NCBI GenBank assembly: GCA_964469555.1
Contig: CAYYAQ010000222.1
Coordinates: 1 to 6,311, forward strand
Length of the DNA stretch: 6,311 bases
Direction: 5' to 3'
Source of the DNA: CAYYAQ01 sp964469555
Lineage (GTDB): Bacteria > Planctomycetota > UBA1135 > UBA2386
Position 1 is the first letter of the stretch. The number at the start of each line of letters is the position of its first letter. Shown one piece after another: positions 1-5,677 of this stretch. The notes under the pieces were generated by a model, which worked only from the letters and a program-made list of their open reading frames with translations, made no database searches and had not been told where the DNA came from. The position numbers were made by a program, and so were the translations under genes.

Positions 1-2
1 CC

Positions 3-484
3 GGCGGCTCCCCCAGCAAGAACCCCGTCATCGCCGCCAGTCACGGCCCTTCGATGATGCGCGACCCGGAGCTACTGAGTAGTCACGTGAGACCGCGAGT
101 CAAGGGCTCCGCTCGACACGATCTCATCCACGAAGCCCCCGAAGTTGGGGCAGACTTTCCCCCCTCGACATCAAGGGCTTCCTGCCGAAGCCGCAATTCG
201 GTTCGCTGATCCTCGGTGTATCGAACACGAAGTGGGGCTTCATCCCGTTGCCGATGTCCCTCGCTGCGATCGGGATGAAGAACTGCAACCTGCTGGTGAG
301 CATCGACACATCCGGGCCTATCGTCACGGACTCAGCGGGGAGCTTCACGACATCGTTCAGGATCCCTTCATCCGTGTCGCTCATCGGAACGACGGTCTAT
401 GGGCAGGCGTGGGTTCCAGACCCGAAGTCGAACTACGCGGGCGTCGCGATGACCAACGGTTCCAAGGCGGTCGTGGGGTACTGA
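3..484 (+). CDS. 3' part of a planctomycete-type secreted/surface protein, frameshifted (5' partial)
   Basis: The 5' end lies outside the window. The reading frame is open from base 3 in frame 3, with strongly C/G-ending codons over the first 20 codons and the text APEVGADFP just before the break. It then continues in frame 2 from about base 164 with LDIKGFLPKPQFG, ILGVSNTKW, IPLPMSLAAIG, NCNLLVSID and VYGQAWVPDP to TGA at 482-484. Neither frame alone makes a gene: frame 2 has a TAG at 80-82 and frame 3 a TGA at 207-209. The joined text matches, from memory, a small beta-rich C-terminal domain found at the end of many secreted planctomycete proteins (P-x-V-G-x-x-F-x-L-D-I-x-G, then LG-x-S-x-T-x-W, then the P-L-P and G-x-x-x-C-x-L blocks). 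Its function is unknown; a surface or secretion role is inference. The switch falls at six C (159-164). Four C would read GADFPLDI and seven would read GADFPPLDI, so an indel is likely. An internal ATG at 248 would give a 78-aa ORF but would cut the domain in half, so I do not take it as the start. Confidence 0.6.
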
Positions 485-498
485 GTCGGATTGCGCCG

Positions 499-531
499 TG
501 GCCCTCGCGGCTGGGTGGGGCACGAGGGCCA
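499..531 (+). terminator. Terminator-like hairpin after the first gene
   Basis: TGGCCCTCG at 499-507 and CGAGGGCCA at 523-531 are perfect 9-bp inverted arms around a 15-nt loop, starting 15 nt after the TGA of the upstream gene. The following bases are only modestly T-containing, so this is a weak-tailed intrinsic terminator or an mRNA 3'-end stabiliser. Confidence 0.45.
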
Positions 532-580
532 GTCCTGCTCATGGATCGATCCAGGCGCGACAGGTACGAGGATTCTCAAT

Positions 581-585
581 AGGAG
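581..585 (+). promoter_or_regulatory. Shine-Dalgarno for the 71-aa ORF
   Basis: AGGAG lies 5 nt before the ATG at 591. It is the best Shine-Dalgarno match in the window. It favours ATG 591 over the in-frame ATG at 498, which sits on the preceding hairpin. Confidence 0.55.
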
Positions 586-590
586 AAACC

Positions 591-806
591 ATGCAGGAGT
601 GGACCAGCGAGCAGATCAAGTCTCATGAGGTTCGGTTGTTTCCCACGATCCGGATCTCGTCCGAGAGGGCAGCGGAGCTTCGCGCGACTGCTTCACCGAA
701 CGATCTACAGGTGGCTGCGACGCCGCTTCGAGATGCGATGAATCCTCTGATAGCACGGACCGATGCCCTATCTCGACGGCTCGGGAGGCCGAAGTCCCTC
801 CAATAG
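591..806 (+). CDS. Small hypothetical protein, 71 aa
   Basis: The protein begins MQEWTSEQIKSHEVRLFPTI and ends GRPKSLQ, with a TAG stop at 804-806. I recognise no family. It is hydrophilic, with no signal peptide, membrane segment or cysteine. The middle (about residues 23-65: SERAAELRA, then PLRDAMNPLIARTDALSRRL) looks mostly helical. The start is chosen from the AGGAG five bases upstream; the frame is open back to an ATG at 498, which would add 31 residues encoded across the preceding hairpin and is less likely. The ORF stands alone between the terminator of the first gene and the tRNA-Phe on the opposite strand, and its stop lies about 33 nt from the encoded CCA end of that tRNA. Codon choice is less GC-biased at third positions than in the housekeeping genes, so it could be a fast-evolving lineage-specific gene, or a chance ORF that happens to have a good ribosome site. 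Confidence 0.45.
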   Translation: MQEWTSEQIKSHEVRLFPTIRISSERAAELRATASPNDLQVAATPLRDAMNPLIARTDALSRRLGRPKSLQ

Positions 807-838
807 TGTCTTGAGGCCCTCTCTCACCAGAGGAAGGT

Positions 839-914
839 TGGTGGTCAGACCAGGATTTGAACCAGGGACCCCAGCATTTTCAGTGCTGTGCTCTACCAAC
901 TGAGCTATCTGACC
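839..914 (-). tRNA. tRNA-Phe (anticodon GAA), CCA encoded
   Basis: Read on the minus strand the gene folds into a full cloverleaf. The acceptor GGTCAGA pairs with TCTGACC. The D arm is GCTC/GAGC with loop AGTTGGTA. The anticodon arm is CAGCA/TGCTG around CTGAAAA, giving anticodon GAA (Phe). The variable loop is GGGTC and the T loop is TTCAAAT. The discriminator base is A at 842, and CCA is encoded in the DNA at 839-841. The mature 73-nt body is 842-914. One oddity is that the T-stem arms are CCTGG and CCTGG, which leaves a central U51-U63 mismatch. The gene lies about 100 nt downstream of ribF on the same strand, beyond a large hairpin, so it may be co-transcribed or have its own promoter; I see no clear promoter. 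Confidence 0.95.
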
Positions 915-920
915 ACTCGT

Positions 921-966
921 CCCCGGTCCGAACGGGCTGTGCCCGTTCGGGTCTGGAGGGCCGGGG
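921..966 (-). terminator. Two-part hairpin between ribF and tRNA-Phe
   Basis: CCGAACGGG (928-936) and CCCGTTCGG (942-950) form a perfect 9-bp stem with a 5-nt loop. Outside it, CCCCGG (921-926) and CCGGGG (961-966) add 6 bp across an asymmetric interior loop. It begins about 50 nt after the ribF stop and ends 6 nt before the tRNA 5' end. No T run follows on the minus strand, so it may be a U-less terminator or a processing structure that separates ribF mRNA from the tRNA. Confidence 0.4.
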
Positions 967-1017
967 AACATAGGTTCTGCGCGGGCGTCGATCAAGCACC
1001 AACCGGCCCGCGATGCG

Positions 1018-1991
1018 TCAGGTGCCCAGGACTTGCCGCGCGGCACGGACGTCCTCGGCGATCTGCGCCCGCAGTTCGTCTGCGCCGTCGAACTGGCGCT
1101 CGCCGCGGATCCTCTTGACGAACGTGACCTCCAGCGTCGCGCCGTAGAGGTCCAGGTCCTCGCCATCCTCCGTGAAGAAGTGCACCTCCAGCGTCACCGC
1201 ATCGTCGTCCCCGTCCGCGAACGTCGGTCGGACGCCCAGGTTCGCGACTCCGACGGACTGCTCTCCCTCGTGCAGGATCTCGACGGCGTACACACCTTGT
1301 GGCGGCAGGACCTGGCTCTGCGGGCGGATGTTCGCCGTAGGAAACCCCAGGCTCCGTCCGCGGTGCTCGCCGTGCACGACCTCACCGTACGCCGCCGGGC
1401 GCCGCCCGAGCAACCTCGCGGCCTGGTCGAGGTCACCGCTCTTGATCGCCTTGCGGATCAGCGTCGAGGACACCGGCGCGCCGTCGATCTGCACGGGCAG
1501 GCCCGTGCGNNNNNNNNNNNNNNNNNNNNNNNNNNNNNNNNNNNNNNNNCCGCACCGATCTCGGCGAACCGCTCCGGCGTGCCTTCGCGGTCCTTCCCGA
1601 ACGCCGAGTCGTATCCGAGCAACAGACCGCACGTGTTCAGTCCACTGCTGAGGACCTCACTCGCGAAATACGAAGCAGTCATCGTCTGCACGCCGCTGTC
1701 GAACGTCAACAGCAACACGCGCTGCACGCCGGCGCGGCGCATCAGCCGCAGTCGGTGGGGGACGCTGATCAGCGGTTCGGGGGCGCGCCCTGATAGCACT
1801 TCGTCTGGGTGATTCGCGAACGTGATCACCGTTGGTGCAGCTTGCAGCTCGGACGCCATCTCCAACAGGTCGTGGATCAGCCGCAGGTGTCCGAGGTGCA
1901 TGCCGTCGAATACGCCGACCGCGACGACGGAACCCTCGGGTGACGGCAGTTCCAGGTCGGCCAGGGCGTCGAGACCTTCGATGATGCGCAT
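1018..1991 (-). CDS. ribF: Bifunctional riboflavin kinase / FAD synthetase (interrupted by assembly gap)
   Basis: RibF converts riboflavin to FMN with ATP and then adenylates FMN to FAD in the cytosol. The N-terminal nucleotidyltransferase domain carries GVFDGMHLGH (residues 26-35) and TFANHP (about 57-62). After the gap come the SSTLIR motif and the C-terminal riboflavin-kinase domain with GRSLGFPTANI (the PTAN nucleotide-binding motif), GVANLGVRPTF and LEVHF-x7-LDLYG, which contains the expected catalytic Glu. There are 147 residues before the gap and 163 after it; with the missing piece the protein is about 315-320 aa, normal for RibF (E. coli 313). The start is ATG at 1991, 36 nt after the def stop, with no good Shine-Dalgarno; the frame upstream is closed by the def TAG itself. 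def and ribF are therefore probably one transcription unit. The two halves are in different frames as drawn because of the 40-N pad; no true frameshift is needed. Confidence 0.93.
1510..1549. other. Assembly gap (40 N) inside ribF
   Basis: Forty consecutive N. The coding sequence on each side belongs to the same RibF protein, but the frames agree only if the true gap length leaves remainder 2 on division by 3; 40 leaves 1. The pad is therefore an estimate or placeholder. Comparison with E. coli RibF from memory suggests about 7 missing residues, so roughly 20 bases. Confidence 0.97.
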
Positions 1992-2027
1992 GGCGATGCG
2001 AGAAGCTGGGTCAGCGGATCCCGCTGG

Positions 2028-2538
2028 CTACCGGGCTTCGTATTCCTTCTCCATGTCGAGGAGCTTGCTGCGCACGCGGATGCGTTCGGCAGCGGACAGC
2101 CGGTCCACGAACAACACTCCCTGCAGGTGGTCCATCTCGTGCAGGACGATCCGCGCGATAAAGTCCTCGAACCTCACTTCCTGATCGCCGCCGTCGAGGT
2201 CGCGATACGCGACGCGAATGACCGACCTCCGCGTAGAGGCTCGGGAACGACAGGCACCCCTCCTCGCCGAACTCGAGGGTCTTCCGGCTGATGATCTTCG
2301 GGTTGAGCATCACGAGCTCTTCCTCGGGCTTCGCCGGATCGCCCTCCTGGTTGAGCACCAACAGTTTCAAGTCCAACCCCACCTGGGGCGCGGCCAGCCC
2401 AACTCCGCGGTAATTGTACATGGTGTGGAGCATGTTCGCGGCGGTCGCGCGGATCGCGTCGTCGACTTCCTGGACGTCTTTCCCCCCGCGTCGCAGGATC
2501 GGGTCGGGGTATTTGAGGACTTCGAGGATTTCGGCCAT
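2028..2538 (-). CDS. def: Peptide deformylase, split by a frameshift
   Basis: Peptide deformylase removes the formyl group from the N-terminal formyl-Met of nascent proteins, using a metal held by one Cys and two His. All three family motifs are present: GVGLAAPQ (residues 45-52), EEGCLSFP with the metal ligand Cys95, and HEMDHLQG near the C terminus. The first two are in the frame that starts at ATG 2538 (MAEILEVLKYPDPIL); the third is in another frame that reads VIRVAYRDLDGGDQE onward to TAG at 2028-2030. The switch is at about 2222-2224, just after LYAEV (residue 105). Joined, the protein is about 170 aa, the usual length. Compared with E. coli and Pseudomonas enzymes from memory, about four residues are missing at the switch, which fits loss of 11 bases; one extra base is the simpler alternative. 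The gene lies upstream of ribF and divergent from the TPR gene. def is normally essential, so a sequence error or a second def copy is more likely than real loss. Confidence 0.88.
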
Positions 2539-2586
2539 GGGCGTTTCCGGGGCGGCGGCGCTGTCGGCATGGGTGGTCCCGGGCCA

Positions 2587-2615
2587 TTGCGACCCGCGGA
2601 GCCGGTGGCTACATT
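2587..2615 (+). promoter_or_regulatory. Possible sigma-70-type promoter for the TPR gene
   Basis: TTGCGA (2587-2592) and TACATT (2610-2615), 17 nt apart, each match the -35 and -10 consensus at 4 of 6 positions. They lie in the 161-bp divergent spacer between def and the TPR gene, about 85 nt before the TPR start. The match is modest and planctomycete promoters are poorly defined. Confidence 0.25.
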
Positions 2616-2639
2616 CCTGCCCCCCCTCTCCTGCGTCAA
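2611..2639 (-). promoter_or_regulatory. Possible promoter for def-ribF
   Basis: On the minus strand TTGACG (2639-2634) is a 5-of-6 match to a -35 box. Seventeen nt further is GAATGT (2616-2611), a poor -10. It lies about 75 nt upstream of the def start and overlaps the candidate plus-strand promoter. Only the -35 is convincing. Confidence 0.2.
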
Positions 2640-2699
2640 GATCCCTCTCCAGGCCTCGCATAGCGGCCCTCTAGCGCGATCGTTCGCCATCCAACACCC

Positions 2700-4037
2700 A
2701 TGGATCTCAGCAAGCACCTCGAGACCGCTGCCGATGCCGTCAAGCGCCGCGCCTACCCCTACGCAGTGAAGCTCTACGGCCAGATCCTCTCGCTGCAGCC
2801 CGACAACGGCGACGCCCGGGCCGGTCTGCGCAACGCGCTGTTCAAGAAGGCGGAGGCCAAGCCGCCGTCGAAGCTGTTCGCTCTGCTCGGCGGGGGCGTG
2901 CACCTGTTCATCGGCGGCATGTGCCGGATGTTCAAGCAGCACGGCGCCGCTGCGAAGTCCTTCGAACGCTACCTCACCGGGGATCCGATGAGCGCGGGCA
3001 TCAACATCAAGCTCGGCGACAGCCTGCAGCAGGCCGGCCTGCCCAACAGTGCCCGCGCCGTGTTCCAGTGCTACGCGGACGCGAACCCGCGGAGCCTCGA
3101 GGCGTGCCGCCGCGCCGGCGAACTGCTCTACGAGAACGGTGAGATGAACGAGGCGATGCTGATGTACGGGCGCGCCCTGAAGATCGATCCGCGGGATCAG
3201 GATTCGCTGAAGGCGCGGAAGAACCTCGCGGCCGAAGGCGCCCTGAAGGCGACCGGGCTCGAGGGTGCGGAGAGCAGTCGCGACCTGATGAAGAACGCCG
3301 AACAGGCGCGGCAGCTCGAGCGGGATGACCGTCTGCAGCTCTCCAAGGAGGAGATCGACGCCGAGCTCGACAAGTTGGAGACCCAGCTCCAGGAGGAGCC
3401 GGACAACGTCAAGCTGCTCGTCCGCACGGCGGACGTCATGCTGATGGACAATGACCTGAAGGGGGCGCTCGACAGCCTCGAGCAAGCGTGCGCGAAGAAC
3501 CCGTCGAATTCCGACCTGCAAAACCGCGCCGGCGTCCTGCGGTTGCGGCTCCAGGAGTTGCGGGTCGAAGAGGCCGAGAAGCGCGGCGACGACAGCGCCG
3601 CGGAGTTCGCCCGGGAGGCCCTCAAGGAGGCGCGGGCCGGGGAGTACAAGCGCCAGGTCGAGGGCAACCCGACGGATCTGCGGCTGCGGTTCCAGCTGGG
3701 GCAGGCCCTGAAGGCCCTCGGTCGCCACGACGAGGCGATCGCCGAGCTGCAGCAATCGGTCAAGGACCCCACGGTGAAGGGGGAGTCCTTCCTGTTCCTC
3801 GGGGAGTCCTTCGCCGCGAAGGGCATGAACGACCTGGCGATCGGCCAGCTGGAGAAGGCCCTGGAGGTCCTGGGGACCGGCCCCCGGGCCAAGGACATCC
3901 TTTACGCCATGGGGTGCGTCGCACAGGAAATGGGGCAGCTGGAGCCGGCTCTGGCGCACTTCTCCCGGATCCTGGAGCAAGACATCGGCTACCGGGACGT
4001 GCAACAGAAGATCGAGGCCTTGAAGTCGACGACCTGA
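2700..4037 (+). CDS. Tetratricopeptide-repeat protein, 445 aa
   Basis: This is a helical repeat protein, probably a scaffold for protein-protein contacts; its partner is not identifiable. TPR-like units are visible at about residues 2-35 (VKRRAYPYAVKLYGQIL), 102-131, 135-165 (YENGEMNEAMLMYGRALKID), 237-270 (DNDLKGALDSLEQACAKNP), 326-357 (LGRHDEAIAELQQSV), 361-392 (KGMNDLAIGQLEKALEV) and 396-427. Residues 195-235 are highly charged and look like a helical linker or short coiled coil. Residues 58-78 form a Gly-rich hydrophobic patch (FALLGGGVHLFIGGM) that is too interrupted to call a membrane span. There is no signal peptide, so it is probably cytosolic. ATG 2700 is the only reasonable start: an in-frame TAG lies at 2661-2663 with no other start codon between. 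No Shine-Dalgarno is seen. It is divergent from def, with rpsT 80 nt downstream. Confidence 0.9.
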   Translation: MDLSKHLETAADAVKRRAYPYAVKLYGQILSLQPDNGDARAGLRNALFKKAEAKPPSKLFALLGGGVHLFIGGMCRMFKQHGAAAKSFERYLTGDPMSAGINIKLGDSLQQAGLPNSARAVFQCYADANPRSLEACRRAGELLYENGEMNEAMLMYGRALKIDPRDQDSLKARKNLAAEGALKATGLEGAESSRDLMKNAEQARQLERDDRLQLSKEEIDAELDKLETQLQEEPDNVKLLVRTADVMLMDNDLKGALDSLEQACAKNPSNSDLQNRAGVLRLRLQELRVEEAEKRGDDSAAEFAREALKEARAGEYKRQVEGNPTDLRLRFQLGQALKALGRHDEAIAELQQSVKDPTVKGESFLFLGESFAAKGMNDLAIGQLEKALEVLGTGPRAKDILYAMGCVAQEMGQLEPALAHFSRILEQDIGYRDVQQKIEALKSTT

Positions 4038-4117
4038 ACGTCCACACTCCCCGCCCCATTTGGGGTATCGATCCCTTCCCGGACCTGAATCCCCCAGACT
4101 GAACTCACTTACTCAGA

Positions 4118-4381
4118 ATGGCTCACAGCAAACAAGCCCAGAAGCGCGTCCGACAGAACGCCATCCACGCCGAGCGCAACAAGGCCACCGTGTCCGGAAT
4201 GCGCACGTTCTTCAAGAAGTGCATTGCCGCCGTCGAAGCTGGCGACAAGGCCCAGGCGGAAGCGCTGCTCGTGGTCACGATGCGGCACATCGACAAGGCC
4301 GCGAACCAGAACGTCATCCACGCCAACGCCGCGAACAGGAAGAAGCGGCAGGTGATGTCGATGGTCCACAAGATGGCCTAG
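4118..4381 (+). CDS. rpsT: 30S ribosomal protein S20
   Basis: S20 is a small basic helical protein that binds 16S rRNA in the body of the 30S subunit early in assembly. The 87-aa product has the family length and pattern: MAHSKQAQKRVRQNAIHAER at the start, RTFFKKC in the middle, and HANAANRKKRQVMSMVHKMA at the end. ATG 4118 gives the usual MA(H/N)-x-K start; no Shine-Dalgarno precedes it (the leader reads ACTCAGA). The gene lies 80 nt after the TPR gene and is followed by a hairpin terminator, so it may be the last gene of a TPR-rpsT unit or have its own promoter. A small CCCC-ATTT-GGGG inverted repeat sits in the leader at 4054-4065. Confidence 0.96.
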   Translation: MAHSKQAQKRVRQNAIHAERNKATVSGMRTFFKKCIAAVEAGDKAQAEALLVVTMRHIDKAANQNVIHANAANRKKRQVMSMVHKMA

Positions 4382-4403
4382 TCACGCTTCGTGCTCCCAC
4401 CAA

Positions 4404-4434
4404 CAGGCCCTTCCCGCGCCGCGGCAGGGGCCTG
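4404..4434. terminator. Shared terminator between convergent rpsT and the toroid-protein gene
   Basis: CAGGCCC (4404-4410) pairs with GGGCCTG (4428-4434). An inner stem CCGC (4414-4417)/GCGG (4421-4424) closes a 3-nt loop. On the plus strand it is followed by ATTGTGTGT, a broken T-rich tail. It sits 22 nt past the rpsT stop and 19 nt past the stop of the minus-strand gene, as expected for a hairpin serving both convergent genes. Confidence 0.65.
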
Positions 4435-4453
4435 ATTGTGTGTACAAGGCTCC

Positions 4454-5569
4454 TTATCGGATCAGTCGGGTGTAGCGGAAGTGCGCCTCGGTGGTCAGGA
4501 CCATCAAGGCGGTCGCGTAGACCCGACCGCCGTCCTCGCCCCAGACGCCGACCGGGTCCCATGACCCGTTGAAGTTGTCATCCCGGCGCTGGGTCGCGAT
4601 GACTGCCGGCGTCAGCGCCCGGTGCCAGTCCCGCCAGCGGTCGCCGCCCATCTGGTACATCGCGTACGTGCCGTAGTATCAGTAGAGGTGATCGATATCG
4701 CCGTCCTTAGACCAGACGGGCGGCTTCTTCGCGACCAGATCGGCGGCCTTCTGCATCATCGGTTCCTGGCGAGAGTGCCCGAGGAGGAGTCGCGCCATCA
4801 TCGACGCCGCGGTCAGCGTCTCGGTTTTGGCGATCGGATATCGGGTCGCGTGGTCTCCCGGGTGCCGCGACGAGGTCTCGCCTCGCTTCGTGTAGCCGCA
4901 GTGCCCCGTCTTCGGGTTGATCAGCTGGTCGTAGTACGAGTCGGCGATCTTCAGCGCGTTCGGGTTGACGTCGAGCTTGAAGTCCCTGGCCGCGATGTAG
5001 GCGAACACGCACCAGAATGTGACGGACGAGTCATTGTCGTTGTCCCGAGGCTGGTAGCGCCAGCAGGCGTACGGGTTGCGGTGGGACTCGAGGTAGTTGA
5101 TGCCCTTCTGTGCGTTCTTGCGCAGGGTCTTGTAGTCCGACAGGCCGTAGGCCTCGCACATCGCGTACGTCGCGATCGCGTGGTCGTAGATGAAGTCGTG
5201 GGAGGCGTTCGTGCCGAACAGCCCGTTCAGCCCCTGCTGGGAGCGCAGCCACTTCACGGCCTTCTTGACGACATCCGTGTGGGGGCCAGAGCGCAACGTG
5301 TTGCCCTTGCCCAGGAACGCCAGGAGCGCGAGGCCGGTCGCCCCGACGTCGTGGACCGGGTTGCCCGCCCCGTCGCACGGCTTGCCCTGTGCGTCGTGCT
5401 TCATGAACCCGTCTGCGTCCCACCTGCCGCTCTCGTCCTGGTGGCTCGCGAGCCAATGGAGGCCCCTGTCGACCGACTGGGGGTCACCTGCTGGGGGCGT
5501 GGTCGCGCATCCGGGGATGACCATGGACGCGAAGGCGGACCGGACAACGAATGCGGAGCGAACGGTCAT
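4454..5569 (-). CDS. Prenyltransferase/squalene-oxidase-repeat-like protein (left copy) with in-frame TGA
   Basis: This alpha/alpha-toroid repeat protein resembles the planctomycete prenyltransferase/squalene-oxidase-repeat family, whose function is unknown. A QW-like repeat GLHWLASHQDESGRW is near the N terminus, with weaker ones at KAVKWLRSQQGLNGLF and TQRRDDNFNGSW. The canonical DXDD proton-donor motif of squalene-hopene cyclases is absent; the nearest text is DNDND, so cyclase activity should not be assumed. Translation from ATG 5569 would give 371 residues but is interrupted by TGA at 4679-4681 (codon 297). There the paralogue has TGG in the same LY-W-YY/YY-W-YY context, and the frame continues cleanly after the TGA to TAA at 4454-4456 (RYTRLIR). 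ATG 5569 is chosen because AGAGGG lies 8 nt upstream. The N terminus (MTVRSAFVVRSAFASMVIPGC) suggests export with a poor lipobox at Cys21. It may be read through from the upstream paralogue or be a pseudogene. Confidence 0.8.
5030..5084. repeat. 55-bp exact direct repeat, inner copy
   Basis: This sequence is identical base for base to 6257-6311, at equivalent places in the two paralogous toroid genes. The flanking base on the left differs (A at 5029, T at 6256). It encodes the block HRNPYACWRYQPRDNDND on the minus strand. Confidence 0.97.
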
Positions 5570-5577
5570 GCGGCTTT

Positions 5578-5583
5578 CCCTCT
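5578..5583 (-). promoter_or_regulatory. Shine-Dalgarno that sets the start of the left toroid gene
   Basis: AGAGGG on the minus strand lies 8 nt before ATG 5569. The alternative upstream ATG at 5617 lies within the arm of a perfect hairpin and lacks a ribosome site. Confidence 0.5.
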
Positions 5584-5607
5584 GTACACAGTGGTTTCGT
5601 ACGCGAG

Positions 5608-5642
5608 AGAGCCTCATGACCCCGACAGGGTCATGAGGCTCT
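5608..5642 (-). terminator. Perfect 15-bp hairpin between the two toroid genes
   Basis: AGAGCCTCATGACCC (5608-5622) and GGGTCATGAGGCTCT (5628-5642) are perfect inverted arms around the loop CGACA. The hairpin lies 35 nt after the TAA of the right copy and 38 nt before the start of the left copy, both on the minus strand. The tail on the minus strand is CTCGCG rather than a T run, so it is either an intrinsic terminator of the right copy with a poor tail, or a 5'-leader or intercistronic structure that stabilises or attenuates the message. Confidence 0.6.
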
Positions 5643-5677
5643 TCGCTTATTCCATGATGGCCGCTACGAGATCGGGC

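Noticed and set aside
145..582. 145-aa plus-strand frame overlapping the first gene
   Set aside because: It has Arg/His-rich composition, runs through the terminator hairpin, and competes with recognisable domain text in frame 2.
818..833. Small hairpin CCTCT/AGAGG just past the tRNA 3' end
   Set aside because: Only 5 bp with no T tail on either strand; not enough to call a terminator.
2011..2661. Single 216-aa open frame as the deformylase
   Set aside because: Its last third is Arg-rich nonsense lacking HEMDH, and its first 41 residues have no family match. The real start is ATG 2538 and the real C terminus is in another frame.
2367..4004. 545-residue open frame antisense to the TPR gene
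   Set aside because: It is a mirror of a high-GC coding region. The sense frame has clear TPR periodicity, whereas the antisense text is Leu/Val/Gln/Arg-rich low-complexity with no recognisable domain.
4054..4065. CCCC-ATTT-GGGG inverted repeat in the rpsT leader
   Set aside because: A 4-bp stem is expected by chance in this base composition. I cannot claim it as an S20 autoregulatory element.
4679..4681. UGA recoded as selenocysteine or as general Trp
   Set aside because: Other genes end normally at TGA, Trp is TGG elsewhere in the same gene, the aligned paralogue residue is Trp rather than Cys, and no convincing hairpin follows.
5570..5617. ATG 5617 as start of the left toroid gene
   Set aside because: It lies in the arm of the 15-bp hairpin and has no ribosome site. 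ATG 5569 has AGAGGG at good spacing.
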